This document shows, in pieces, positions 1-8,470 of a stretch of DNA of 64,000 nucleotides. Origin of the DNA: Paractinoplanes polyasparticus (GTDB taxonomy: Bacteria; Actinomycetota; Actinomycetes; Mycobacteriales; Micromonosporaceae); contig NZ_JAHWFK010000051.1 in assembly GCF_019710575.1 (NCBI RefSeq), forward strand, positions 62,001-126,000, given 5' to 3'. Made by a program: the position numbers and the translations under genes. How positions within the stretch are numbered: position 1 is the stretch's first letter; every line of letters starts with the position of its first letter. Under the pieces are notes generated by a model. The model saw only the letters and a list, made by a program, of their open reading frames with translations, did no database searches and was not told where the DNA came from.

Positions 1-580
1 TGTTGCGGAACCAGGAGCCGGCGGCTGGGATGAGCGCTCCTCGGAACGCGATTTCTTCGCCCGCGGACTGCAGCGGGGTGGCGACGAGGGTGACGAGGAT
101 GATGGCGATGGTGGTCGCCCCGACGGCGAACGAGTCCCATCCCGTTGACTCCGGGGCGATCAGGAGAGTCACGAGGATGCTCAAGCCCACCAGAACGGCA
201 GACCCCAACAGATAGACGCCGACACGGCGCCGATCGAAGGCTCGGGTGTGGCGGAACACCGCCCGCCACGACACCTTGGCCATGGACGCCACCAGCATCG
301 TCATGAGCACGGCGGTGATGGCGGTACTGATGCCCGTCGCGGCGATCGAGAGCGGCGTGAGGGTGGGCCTGTTCGGGTCGGTCGGCCCCTCGATGGCCAC
401 GACCCCCTGGAACACGATGACCTGGACGAGCAGGAGCGTTACCGGGATCGCGATGAGAACGACGAGTGACTTCCATCGCGCCATGCGGAAGTGGACGCCG
501 AAGGGACGATCGGGGTCGGTGCCCGGGAGCGCCGACACGGCGTCGCGGTCACCTTGACTGATGCTTGTGCGTTCGGTCAT
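1..580 (-). CDS. CPBP-family intramembrane metalloprotease, 3' end outside window
   Basis: The reverse strand is open from an ATG at 578-580 to the window edge (193 codons), so the C-terminus is missing. The protein starts MTERTSISQGDRDAV, has hydrophobic segments from about residue 35, and near the cut edge reads SAGEEIAFRG, the EExxxR motif of CPBP (Abi/Rce1-like) membrane proteases. The later His motifs would lie outside the window. The family acts in the membrane; the substrate is unknown. It resembles the second CPBP gene at 4816 (GEEYGFRG) and, like it, has the MerR-type promoter element upstream, here about 140 bp before the start. A paralogous pair under the same control is the simplest reading. 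Confidence 0.85.
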   Translation of the reverse strand, partial: MTERTSISQGDRDAVSALPGTDPDRPFGVHFRMARWKSLVVLIAIPVTLLLVQVIVFQGVVAIEGPTDPNRPTLTPLSIAATGISTAITAVLMTMLVASMAKVSWRAVFRHTRAFDRRRVGVYLLGSAVLVGLSILVTLLIAPESTGWDSFAVGATTIAIILVTLVATPLQSAGEEIAFRGALIPAAGSWFRN

Positions 581-717
581 CGTTCAGCGCTCACAGGGAT
601 GGGTTCGAAACCGGCGGTCACGACGATCGACGGGGAGTACCGGCATTGCTGAGCCGGCCTGTAACGCCTACCTGCAGCGCAAAGCCAATGCTGAACGTCA
701 CTCGTCGTCATGTGACC

Positions 718-748
718 ACCCCACACCATGTGCTGGGAACACAGTCAA
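718..748 (-). promoter_or_regulatory. MerR-type promoter element A
   Basis: Reverse strand: TTGACT, 19 bp, TGGGGT. The spacer carries CTGTGT-N7-ACATGG. The -10 is the poorest of the set. It faces the CPBP gene that starts at 580. Confidence 0.6.
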
Positions 749-837
749 GGGCACGTCGAGATCCCGATGCTGGAGCCACCCCACGCCGGCTTGACGAAGG
801 CGGGCAGGCAGGACCACCCCCAAGGGCGCGCCTTGAC

Positions 838-2040
838 CTACACGCTGACCGCGGTGTCCCCGGACTCGGAGGGCAGCTGCGGCGTTCGGTCCACCGGGTC
901 TCTCCAGATCAGGGCGACCACCACACCGGTGAGGATGACGGCGGTGACGGCGAACGGGATCGGGATGAGCGGGTCGACGAGGACGAGGACCGCTCCGACC
1001 GGCACGATGATGTTGATGTGGCGTCCGGCGTTGCGACGCATCACGAGCAGCCAGGTCCCGAGGATGAAGACGGCGATCGGAACGGTGTAGGCGAAGGAGG
1101 CGACCACCGGGTCGAGCTGACTGTGGCCGGTGATCACGTCGATTTCGGCTTCGATGCCGGCGGAGAGCGCGCCGGCCGCGGCGAAGACGAAGTAGTGACC
1201 GTAGCCGTAACCGAGCGAGAGGCCCAGACCGCCGATGGCGGTGTGGTGCGGCGCCCAGAAGTACACCCACCACAACGCGGCCGTGACGACCAGGGTGAGC
1301 ACGGCCACCCCGATCAGCGGACCGAGGGCGTCTCCCTCGTGCAGCGCTTCGATGATCGCGTTGGCCGAGGCCAGCAGGCTCTCGCCCAGCAGGATGAGGG
1401 CGAACAGGCCGAACCGATCGGCGAGGTGGTGCGGATGCCGCGGGGTGCCGCCCCGTCGTTCCGCGACGATCGGCACCGAGAGCTCGGCCCCGAACAGGAC
1501 GATCACGGCGACCCAGAACGCGCCGGTGGGCAGCAGCAGCGAGGCCAGCCAGAGGATCTGCAGGGCGGCGATGCCGATGGCGTAGGCGGTGGTGGACCGG
1601 CGGGCGTCTCCGGCCCGGCGTGACGCACGCATCCACTGCGCGACCAGCGCGATGCGCATCACGACATAGGCCAGCACCAGCACGACATAGTCCTGGTCCT
1701 CGAACGCCGCCTGGATGCCCGAGGCGAGCACGAGCACGCCGCCCATCTGCACGATGGTCAACAGGCGGTAGAGCCAGTCGTCGGTGTCGAACGAGGTGGC
1801 GAACCACGTGAAGTTCATCCACGCCCACCAGATCCCGAAGAACACGACGGCGTAGTTGACGACGCCTTCGACAAGATGCGCTTCGCTGAGCTGGTGGTGC
1901 AGCTGGACGGAAGCGATGCTGACCGCGACGACGAAGACCAGGTCGAAGAACAGCTCCAGCGACGACGCGGTCCGGCCGGTCTCGTGCGGGTCACGTGGCC
2001 CCATCGGCACGAGCCGGTAGCGAGGCGTGGGTGCATTCAT
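838..2040 (-). CDS. LtrA family membrane protein (low temperature requirement A)
   Basis: A 400-residue protein with many transmembrane segments. It contains the LtrA landmarks SSLELFFDLVFVVAVS near residue 27, WWAWMNFTWFATSFDTDD near 70, and ADRFGLFALILLGESLL around 205. The biochemical role of LtrA proteins is not settled; the name comes from a Listeria cold-growth phenotype. The start ATG at 2038-2040 gives a leader of about 27 nt from element B. It is divergent from the secreted hydrolase at 2203, and the two promoters of this family lie back to back between them. Family assignment is firm, function is not. Confidence 0.9.
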   Translation of the reverse strand: MNAPTPRYRLVPMGPRDPHETGRTASSLELFFDLVFVVAVSIASVQLHHQLSEAHLVEGVVNYAVVFFGIWWAWMNFTWFATSFDTDDWLYRLLTIVQMGGVLVLASGIQAAFEDQDYVVLVLAYVVMRIALVAQWMRASRRAGDARRSTTAYAIGIAALQILWLASLLLPTGAFWVAVIVLFGAELSVPIVAERRGGTPRHPHHLADRFGLFALILLGESLLASANAIIEALHEGDALGPLIGVAVLTLVVTAALWWVYFWAPHHTAIGGLGLSLGYGYGHYFVFAAAGALSAGIEAEIDVITGHSQLDPVVASFAYTVPIAVFILGTWLLVMRRNAGRHINIIVPVGAVLVLVDPLIPIPFAVTAVILTGVVVALIWRDPVDRTPQLPSESGDTAVSV

Positions 2041-2073
2041 AGGGGCTCACTTAGCTCGACGCGTCGGTATTCC

Positions 2074-2104
2074 AGTGGAGACCGTGTTCTCGGAACAGGG
2101 TCAA
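2074..2104 (-). promoter_or_regulatory. MerR-type promoter element B
   Basis: Reverse strand: TTGACC, 19 bp, TCCACT. The inverted repeat reads CCCTGT-N7-ACACGG. It drives the LtrA gene with a short leader. Confidence 0.75.
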
Positions 2105-2137
2105 GCACAAGCACCGTCGCCGTTCTGACGGCTCGTG

Positions 2138-2168
2138 TTGACCGTGTTGCCGCGACATGGTTTCCACT
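2138..2168 (+). promoter_or_regulatory. MerR-type promoter element C
   Basis: TTGACC, 19 bp, TCCACT. The repeat is CCGTGT-N7-ACATGG. It is divergent from element B with about 33 bp between the two -35 boxes, and drives the hydrolase at 2203. Confidence 0.75.
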
Positions 2169-2202
2169 GAGCTCGTCATGCATCCTCGAGTGAGGGAATC
2201 CC

Positions 2203-3672
2203 ATGCGTAAAGCCTTGTCCGCGGCCCTGGCCGTGGCCGTCGCGGCAGTGACGATGGCTTCGGTCGGTGGAATGTCGGAGGCCACGACCTCCAGTGCGGT
2301 TCCGTTGAAGTGGGGACCGTGCCCGGCCGACGTCCTGTCGCCCGTCCTGCAGTGCACGACGATTCCGGTGCCGCTGGATTATCGCGAGCCGGAGGGCCGG
2401 AAGATCGATATCGCGGTCTCCCGGGTGATGAGTAAGAACCCGTCGGAACGCAGGGGTGTGCTGCTGACCAACCCGGGCGGTCCCGGCGGCAGTGGGCTGG
2501 GCTATCCGGGTCTGCTGGTCAACCCGGCGGTGCCGAAGCCACTGCCGCAGGTCGTGCAGGACCGGTACGACGTGATCGGATTCGACCCGCGCGGTGTCGG
2601 CCACAGCGCGCCCGTGACCTGCGACGTGACCCCGGAGCAGATCGCCCGGCGCAACCTCTGGTACCCCGAGACCGCGGCCGACGTGCGTAAGGACGCCCGG
2701 GTCGCCCAGGCGATGGCGCGGCAGTGCGCAACATCGGAGACGGCGGCGCTGCTGCCGCACATCACCACCGCGAACACGGCGCGGGACATGGACCGGATCC
2801 GCCAAGCGTTGGGGGAGCCGAAGATCTCCTACCTGGGTACGTCGTACGGCACCTATCTCGGCGCCGTGTACACGACGCTGTTCCTGCAGCGCAGTGACCG
2901 GTTCGTGCTTGACAGCAACCTCGGTCCGAAGGGGTTCGACCACACGGCCTTGCTGCGGACGGCGGTCGGCATGCAGGACCGTTTCCCGGATTTCGCGAAG
3001 TTCGCCGCGGCCAACCCGCAGTACGGACTGGGCCGCACACCGCAGCAGGTGCGCGCGAAGTACTTCGAGCTGGCGGGGCGGCTGGCCAACAAACCGGTCC
3101 AGGGAATCGACGGTTCGTTGTTCCGGGGAATCACCTACGACAGTCTCTACAGCGACGTGGGCCTGCCGACGCTGGCCGCGCTGTGGCAGGCGCTCGACAA
3201 GAATCAGCCGTTGCCTCCGGAGCCGCAGCCGGCGGACGTCGACAATCAGATTTCGAGCCGGCATCACGTGCTGTGTGGTGACTCGCGCTGGCCGAAGTCC
3301 GTGCGCAGGTATCAGCGTGACGTTGCCGCCTACCGGCTGGCGTATCCCTTGAACGGTGCGGGTGCGGCCAACATCACGCCGTGCGCCTACTGGTCCGCGC
3401 CGGTCGAACGGTCGGTGCGTATCGGTGATCGGGGACCGTCCAACATCCTCATGGTGCAGAACACGCGCGACCCCGGAACCCCGCTGGTCGGGGCCCGGGA
3501 ACTGAGGAAGGCGTTCGGTCAGCGGGCACGCATGGTCACGGCCGATCAGGGCGGCCACGGCGCTTATGTGCTGCTTGCTCAGAACACGTGCGCGAATGAC
3601 ACGGTGACCACATTCCTGGCCACAGGACAACGCCCGCAGCACGACCGGGCCTGCCCCGCCGAGCCTCGCTGA
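2203..3672 (+). CDS. Secreted alpha/beta hydrolase, tripeptidyl aminopeptidase-like
   Basis: A 489-residue protein with an N-terminal export signal (MRKAL, a hydrophobic Ala/Val core, cleavage likely near residue 28). The fold follows the TAP/SlpD pattern: TNPGGPGGSG oxyanion region near residue 88, nucleophile elbow GTSYGTYLG at about 212, a TAP-like C-terminal domain with Asp in NTRDPGTP (about 424) and His in GGHGAY (about 449). These exoenzymes remove tripeptides or other small units from peptide N-termini. GAGGGA precedes the ATG. It is probably under element C and is followed by a GC-rich hairpin. Confidence 0.9.
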   Translation: MRKALSAALAVAVAAVTMASVGGMSEATTSSAVPLKWGPCPADVLSPVLQCTTIPVPLDYREPEGRKIDIAVSRVMSKNPSERRGVLLTNPGGPGGSGLGYPGLLVNPAVPKPLPQVVQDRYDVIGFDPRGVGHSAPVTCDVTPEQIARRNLWYPETAADVRKDARVAQAMARQCATSETAALLPHITTANTARDMDRIRQALGEPKISYLGTSYGTYLGAVYTTLFLQRSDRFVLDSNLGPKGFDHTALLRTAVGMQDRFPDFAKFAAANPQYGLGRTPQQVRAKYFELAGRLANKPVQGIDGSLFRGITYDSLYSDVGLPTLAALWQALDKNQPLPPEPQPADVDNQISSRHHVLCGDSRWPKSVRRYQRDVAAYRLAYPLNGAGAANITPCAYWSAPVERSVRIGDRGPSNILMVQNTRDPGTPLVGARELRKAFGQRARMVTADQGGHGAYVLLAQNTCANDTVTTFLATGQRPQHDRACPAEPR

Positions 3673-3684
3673 CCGTTGACTGCG

Positions 3685-3715
3685 GCGGGACCACTCCGGC
3701 TCGGGGCGGTCCCGC
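3685..3715 (+). terminator. Hairpin after the secreted hydrolase gene
   Basis: GCGGGACC and GGTCCCGC form an 8-bp stem with a 15-nt loop, 12 bp after the stop codon. No clear T-run follows, which is common in actinobacteria. Confidence 0.55.
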
Positions 3716-3746
3716 TGTCAGTTCATGATTCAGCTCCTGTGCTTCC

Positions 3747-3777
3747 TTGACACAGTGGTAAGGACACAGTTTCGACT
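3747..3777 (+). promoter_or_regulatory. MerR-type promoter element D (leaderless gene)
   Basis: TTGACA, 19 bp, TCGACT. The repeat is CACAGT-N7-ACACAG. The -10 ends 7 bp before the ATG at 3785, so the transcript probably begins at or next to the start codon. Confidence 0.7.
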
Positions 3778-3784
3778 GGCGGCC

Positions 3785-4628
3785 ATGAACCAGCACAACG
3801 ACTACACCACCCTGCGTCTGGCCCATGAGAACGGCGTCGCCCGCGTCACCATCGACAACGCTCCGGTCAACGTCCTCGACGTCGCTCTCATGACCGACCT
3901 GCTGCGGGTCCTCACCGCCTTGCGCGACGACCATTCGGTGCGGGTCATCGCCTTCGAGAGCGCCAACCCGGACTTCTTCATCGCGCACGTCGACATGTCG
4001 CTCGTGGATCAGCCGGACGCCTTCGACCTGCTCGCCGCCGACATCCCGGACGGCGTCAATGTCTTCCAGGGGCTGGGCGAGGTGTTGCGCCGCCAGCCCC
4101 AGGTGACGATCGTCAAGCTCGCGGGTCTGGCCCGGGGCGGGGGCGCCGAGTTCGTCACTGCGGCGGACATGGCTTTCGGCGCTGTCGGGCGGGCGGGGCT
4201 CGGTCAGGTCGAGGCGCTGATGGGCATCGTCCCCGGCGGCGGCGGCACGCAGTACCTGGCCGACCGGGTCGGCCGCAATCGTGCGCTGGAGGTGGTGCTG
4301 GGCGCCGGGCTTTTCGATGCGGCAACCGCCGAGCGGTACGGGTGGCTCAACCGGGCCCTGCCGGCCGAGCACCTCGACGCCTTCGTCGACGGGCTGGCCC
4401 GTGACATCGCCGCACTTCCCGACGGTGTCGTCGAGGCGGCAAAGCATGCCATCGCGCCGGCTGATCTGTCCGAGGGCTACCAGCGCGAGCACGATGCCTG
4501 GCGGGGACAGTTCGTGCGACCGGCGACCGGCGGCCGAGCGGCTGATCCGCGGCGGGCTGGCGCACGGTGCTCAGACCCGCGACGGCGAGCTCGACCTCGA
4601 GGCCCTGTTGCGCAATCTGCCCAGGTGA
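3785..4628 (+). pseudogene. Enoyl-CoA hydratase/isomerase (crotonase), frameshifted by a 7-bp tandem duplication
   Basis: The N-terminal 244 codons read as a normal crotonase: DNAPVNVLDVALM near residue 27, the oxyanion-hole region KLAGLARGGGAEFV, and GIVPGGGGTQYLADRVGR. After WRGQFVRP the frame is lost. At 4516-4529 the heptamer GCGACCG occurs twice in tandem. Removing one copy restores an open frame that ends with AAERLIRGGLAHGAQTRDG and a TGA at 4626-4628, giving 278 residues, a usual family length. As it stands, translation runs on to 4819 with a basic nonsense tail. The last about 35 residues, a helix that often packs in the oligomer, are therefore replaced. The start is taken at the ATG just after the leaderless promoter. 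Could be phase variation, a recent mutation or a sequencing error. Confidence 0.85.
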
Positions 4629-4670
4629 CCGAAACCTCAGTGGGCTGGGCCTGGAGATCGTCCGCGCTGC

Positions 4671-4701
4671 TTGACTGTGTGGTCAGCACATGGTTTCTCA
4701 T
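4671..4701 (+). promoter_or_regulatory. MerR-type promoter element E
   Basis: TTGACT, 19 bp, TCTCAT. The repeat is CTGTGT-N7-ACATGG. It drives the CPBP-FAD oxidoreductase pair, with a leader of about 108 nt. It begins about 40 bp after the ancestral stop of the crotonase. Confidence 0.75.
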
Positions 4702-4815
4702 GGTCACCGACGTCGAGATCCCGTCGACGGAATCCGTTGACGAACCGGGAAAGCGGCGCCGTCGGCACCTCCCGGCCGCCTCCGCGCCGAGTTCCGCGCC
4801 GAGAGGAAACACCCC

Positions 4816-5694
4816 ATGAGCAACGTCGAATACCACCGGGTCCTCGCGGGGGAGCGTCGCCGCGTCGGTCGCGGCATCCTCGCGATCGTGCTGCTGCTCG
4901 GCGGCCTGCTGGTTTTCAGCGTCGTGTTGTCGGTGGTCGCGGTTGTCCTGGACGATCGTGGCAGCGACGGCGACTACACACCGTTGACGCATGCGGCCGC
5001 GATGTTGTCGCTGGCGTTGCTTCTCCCGTGGAGCATGGTCATTCAGCGCTGGCTCTACGGCGTACCGGGCGCGTCGCTGCACTCGGTGTTCTCGCGTTTC
5101 CGGTTCGCTTTGTTCGGTCGTGCGCTGCTGTTCATCCTTCCGGTTTGTGTCGCGGCCCTGGTCGTGAGCGACCACCTGGCTCCTGAGCCGCGGAACGTGT
5201 GGTCGGAAACCGATGTGCTCTGGATGCTGGCCGCCACCCTCCTGCTCACTCCGTGGCAGGCCGCGGGCGAGGAGTACGGGTTCCGCGGGCTCTTGTTCCG
5301 AATTGTCGGAAGCTGGACCCGGGGCAGTCGAGCGGGTCTCGTTCTCGGCCTGATCGTCATGGCGGTGATCTTCGCGGCGAGCCACGCGGCGAGCGACGCC
5401 TGGCTGAATCTCTGGTACGTCGTACTGGCTGTCGGCACGGGCCTCATCACCTGGCGTACTGGCGGCCTCGAGGTCGCGATCGTCCTGCACGCGCTGTGGA
5501 ACACGCTGGGCTTCGTCTTCTCCACCGCCATGCGGTCGGACTTGAACAGCGTCGTAACCGACCGCGATGCCGGAACCGCGACCGCCGCCACGCTCATCCC
5601 GAGCGCTCTGGTCCTCGCCACCGTGGTGGTCGTCTGGTTCACCACCCGGCGCACCGGACCGCTGACCGCTGAGACCGGCTCGAGGCCGGCGTGA
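4816..5694 (+). CDS. CPBP-family intramembrane metalloprotease
   Basis: A 292-residue polytopic membrane protein. It shows the three family motifs: GEEYGFRG (about residue 151, EExxxR), FAASHAASD (about 193, FxxxH-like) and LHALWNTLG (about 225, HxxxN). These residues form the metal site of CPBP (Rce1/Abi) proteases. Bacterial members are often linked to bacteriocin self-immunity or protein processing, but no bacteriocin gene is visible here. GAGAGGAAAC lies just before the ATG. The stop overlaps the start of the FAD oxidoreductase by GTGA, so the two are probably co-translated. It is similar in type to the truncated gene at 1-580. Confidence 0.9.
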   Translation: MSNVEYHRVLAGERRRVGRGILAIVLLLGGLLVFSVVLSVVAVVLDDRGSDGDYTPLTHAAAMLSLALLLPWSMVIQRWLYGVPGASLHSVFSRFRFALFGRALLFILPVCVAALVVSDHLAPEPRNVWSETDVLWMLAATLLLTPWQAAGEEYGFRGLLFRIVGSWTRGSRAGLVLGLIVMAVIFAASHAASDAWLNLWYVVLAVGTGLITWRTGGLEVAIVLHALWNTLGFVFSTAMRSDLNSVVTDRDAGTATAATLIPSALVLATVVVVWFTTRRTGPLTAETGSRPA

Positions 5695-6797
5695 CGTTCG
5701 GAACCGTGTGCGTCATCGGTGCGAGCGTCGCCGGGCTGCTGGCGGCGCGAGCACTGGCCGATCACGCGCGGCGGGTGGTGCTCCTCGAGCGGGACGTGCT
5801 TGCCGCGGGACCGGTCGGGCACACCTCCGTTCCCCAGGGCCGGCACGGTCACTTCCTGCAGCCCAATGCGTTGGAGCAGTTGGAGGACTGGTTCCCCGGA
5901 TTCACCGACGACGCTGTCGCGCGTGGCGCTGTGCCGGCTCCGCCCGGACACCACCGCCTGTACATGAACAGCGAGCCGATGGCGGACTGGGACGCTACCC
6001 TGCTCACGGCGAGCCGGCCCTTCCTCGAGCAACGGATTCGCAGCCGCGTCACCGGCATCGCCGGTGTCGAGGTCCGCCACGTCGTGGCGACGGGCCTTCG
6101 TTACCGCGACAAGGCGGTGGCCGGAGTGGCTCACCGGACACCCGGCGGGCCGGCCACGGAACGCGTGCTCGAGGCCGATCTGACGGTCGACGCGATGGGC
6201 CGGGGCACCAGCCTGGTGCGGTGGCTCGAGCAGGGCGGCTTTCCGGCTCTCCCCGTGCAGTGGGTTCCGGTCGGCATCGGCTACACGACCGCGCTGTTCA
6301 GGCGGTCCCCGGACGACCTCAGCCCGACGATCTCGTGCGCGCTCGACCAGTTCACGCCCGGCGTCGATGGCCGCGGACTCGCCGCGGTCGCCGTCTACGC
6401 GATCGAGGGAGACCTCTGGCAGGTCGTCGGGATGGCCTACGGCCGAGACCGCGAAGACGCGACGGTCAAGGATCTCCGGGGACTCTGCGCCGGGCTGCCG
6501 GACATCTTCCGGAAGGCCACCGCGGGCGAGCCGGTGGGCGGAGCCGAAACGTATTTCTACACCGACAACCGCCGTCGCCGGGTCGCGGACCTCGAACGGT
6601 TCCCGGCCGGCCTCGTCGACATCGGCGATGCCGTGGCCACCTCCAACCCGATTCACGGCATCGGCATGGCGTCAGCCGTGAAGCAGGCCTCGGTCCTGGC
6701 CGATTTCCTGGCCGGCAACAGTGATCCGGCCGGCCGGACCGCGGACTTCCTGCGCATGCGGGAAGCCGTCGTGGATGAGGCGTGGACCGACGGGTGA
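5691..6797 (+). CDS. FAD-dependent oxidoreductase / monooxygenase-like flavoprotein
   Basis: A 368-residue protein starting with a GTG that overlaps the upstream stop. The N-terminal Rossmann segment VCVIGASVAGLLAARALA is a dinucleotide-binding GxxxxG variant, followed by an acidic strand end (VVLLERD). Mid-protein VDAMGRGTSLVRWLE matches the GD/DG-type motif of PHBH-like flavoproteins. Near the C-terminus GLVDIGDAVATSNPIHGIGMA is the second FAD (ribityl) motif. The family hydroxylates or oxidises small molecules with NAD(P)H. Coupling to a CPBP protease gene is unusual and gives no clear substrate. No membrane segment is seen. Confidence 0.85.
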   Translation: MTFGTVCVIGASVAGLLAARALADHARRVVLLERDVLAAGPVGHTSVPQGRHGHFLQPNALEQLEDWFPGFTDDAVARGAVPAPPGHHRLYMNSEPMADWDATLLTASRPFLEQRIRSRVTGIAGVEVRHVVATGLRYRDKAVAGVAHRTPGGPATERVLEADLTVDAMGRGTSLVRWLEQGGFPALPVQWVPVGIGYTTALFRRSPDDLSPTISCALDQFTPGVDGRGLAAVAVYAIEGDLWQVVGMAYGRDREDATVKDLRGLCAGLPDIFRKATAGEPVGGAETYFYTDNRRRRVADLERFPAGLVDIGDAVATSNPIHGIGMASAVKQASVLADFLAGNSDPAGRTADFLRMREAVVDEAWTDG

Positions 6798-6828
6798 GCC
6801 GCCGAACGAGACTGGTGGAGACGACGGC

Positions 6829-7128
6829 TCAGCCGAACCGGCCCGTGACGTAGTCCTCGGTCCGTTTGTCGTCGGGGCGGCTGAAGATCTTCTTGGTCGT
6901 TCCGAACTCGACCAGCCGGCCGACGACGGGGCCGTTGTCGTCGTTGTCGTCGGAGTCGGAACTCAGGAAAGCGGTGTAGTCACCGACGCGGCCGGCTTGC
7001 TGGAGGTTGTGGGTGACGATCACGATCGTGACGGCCGGCGTGAGCTATTCGGCGTTGCACGCGTCCGAGAGCACATCGTCCCTCCGCGCGTTGTCGTCGT
7101 CTGGGTATGCGGGTTGGGTTTCGGTCAT
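6829..7128 (-). pseudogene. pstB: pstB relic: C-terminal end of a phosphate ABC transporter ATPase
   Basis: On the reverse strand the last 72 codons (7044-6829) read LTPAVTIVIVTHNLQQAGRV, then GRLVEFGTTKKIFSRP and DKRTEDYVTGRFG, which is the PstB H-loop and C-terminal signature. The Walker and signature motifs are absent. Just upstream, in the same frame but separated by one TAG (7045-7047), is a short ORF from ATG 7128, MTETQPAYPDDDNARRDDV. This ORF sits behind promoter element F. The inside of the gene has been deleted, and an acidic insert (SDSDDNDD) lies in the remaining part. Function as a transporter ATPase is impossible. Confidence 0.8.
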
Positions 7129-7203
7129 GCTCCGACCTTCGACGTTGCGACGCGCAGTCCACCGGGATGGGCCGGCTTTCGGGCTCTGCGCCTTGCGGTG
7201 TCG

Positions 7204-7234
7204 ATGTGACACCGTGTGGCCGCAACACAGTCAA
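7204..7234 (-). promoter_or_regulatory. MerR-type promoter element F
   Basis: Reverse strand: TTGACT, 19 bp, TCACAT. The repeat is a clean CTGTGT-N7-ACACGG. It now faces only a 27-residue ORF and the pstB relic, so the original target gene is gone or reduced. Confidence 0.75.
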
Positions 7235-7352
7235 GGGTCGCCGGGCACGATCACGTCAAGGCGCTCGTGTTTGTTGCCGCGTTCGCGAGACTCGCGTCCT
7301 CTGGACGGGGGTCCAGGGGACGCGACGCACCCGTTCTTGCATGCGGTGCGGG

Positions 7353-7387
7353 GCTCTGATGTCCGCCTCGGGGGCGGACATCAGAGC
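7353..7387 (-). terminator. Strong hairpin after the DUF3455 gene
   Basis: A perfect 15-bp stem (GCTCTGATGTCCGCC and its complement) with a 5-nt loop lies 6 bp beyond the stop of the reverse-strand gene. Likely intrinsic terminator. Confidence 0.8.
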
Positions 7388-7393
7388 GAGCAC

Positions 7394-8002
7394 TCAGCTT
7401 TGTTTCGCTGTCCAGTACACGTAGACCGCGCCGTACTTCACAGCCTTGGTGGCGCCGTCCGTGCAGGCGCCGGCGGGCGCCAGGCCGCCGGAGGTCTGCA
7501 GGCGGCTGATGTGGGTGACGTTGGCCAGTACGCCCCGGCCCGAGTGACTGTCGACCGTGAGCAGCAGCTCAGGAATGCTGCCCGGCCGCGCACTCTCGGC
7601 CGTCTTCTTCGCGGTGATGAGGGAACCGTCACGGGTGGACTGCCAGCTCGGTCCCCTGAAGTGGTGGATCCGCCCGGTGGTTCCGACGAGTTGGGCCTCC
7701 GGCACCGAGGCGCCCGTGAAGACGCCGGCCGTACAGGTGTAGGTCTGCGTGCCCTTGACCACGACCGACGCGCCGACCAGCCGGGACCCGGCCGGCGGCT
7801 TGATCGCGGCCGGGATGCCGGGCACCCGGACCTGGCGGACATCCTTGGCCGAAGCCTCCGCCTCGACCGGCGCAGCGATCTCCGCGGGCGCGGCGACCTC
7901 GTCGGCGGATGCCTGATAGGTGACCGCCCCGAGCGTGCCGACCACCCCCGCCATGCCGACGGCGGCCAGCACTCGGGCCCGGGTACGCGAGATCTTTCGC
8001 AT
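7394..8002 (-). CDS. Secreted DUF3455 domain protein
   Basis: A 202-residue protein. An Arg-rich n-region and hydrophobic stretch (about residues 10-30) make a signal peptide. The mature part contains QTYTCTAGVF and TGRIHHFRGPSWQSTRDGS, typical for the DUF3455 family of secreted proteins of unknown function, with two conserved Cys. The start is the ATG at 8000-8002 because GGAGG stands 5 bp before it; the upstream in-frame GTG lacks a site. It is transcribed alone and ends in a strong hairpin. Confidence 0.8.
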   Translation of the reverse strand: MRKISRTRARVLAAVGMAGVVGTLGAVTYQASADEVAAPAEIAAPVEAEASAKDVRQVRVPGIPAAIKPPAGSRLVGASVVVKGTQTYTCTAGVFTGASVPEAQLVGTTGRIHHFRGPSWQSTRDGSLITAKKTAESARPGSIPELLLTVDSHSGRGVLANVTHISRLQTSGGLAPAGACTDGATKAVKYGAVYVYWTAKQS

Positions 8003-8470
8003 CAATTCCTCCACGCTCGTTGCGCGCGTCCGCGCGCACTCGCCCGGGACGACGGCGCCGCCCGGCTCCGTGTTCGCGATCGAGCGCGATTTAAGGGGGA
8101 TTTCAACTGTCGTGATCGTCCGCCTTCGCGCAGATACTCATGGTGCCCGAGTCGGCGGCCCCATCCCGGTGATGCTGGGCGAGGTGCCCGGGCCCGCTGG
8201 TCGGTGCAAACGACAGCAGCGGCAGAGGCAACAACGGAACAGGAAGTGAGAAGAACGCGCCGCGTCACCGTTGAGGAACATGGCTTGAAGCGGCCCTCCC
8301 AGCGGAACCGGCGGCTCCGCCGTCCAGTCGGCGCGATACGGCGCTGGGCCCCCACATGGGCCCTTCTGGGTCCTTGGGCTCATTCGTCCCGGCCTTTCGG
8401 GACATTACCGTCCGCGGCAGCACCGGCCGGCACGCCGCCGGTGGTGTCGACAGCGGAGGGAAGACCGGCG
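8003..8470. other. Intergenic region between DUF3455 and the sigma factor gene
   Basis: A 468-bp divergent region. I see no convincing gene, relic or copy of the MerR-type element. It must hold the promoters of the two flanking divergent genes. Confidence 0.4.

Noticed and set aside
246..557. Forward-strand ORFs over the left edge
   Set aside because: They are shadows of the truncated CPBP gene on the reverse strand, which has the conserved motif.
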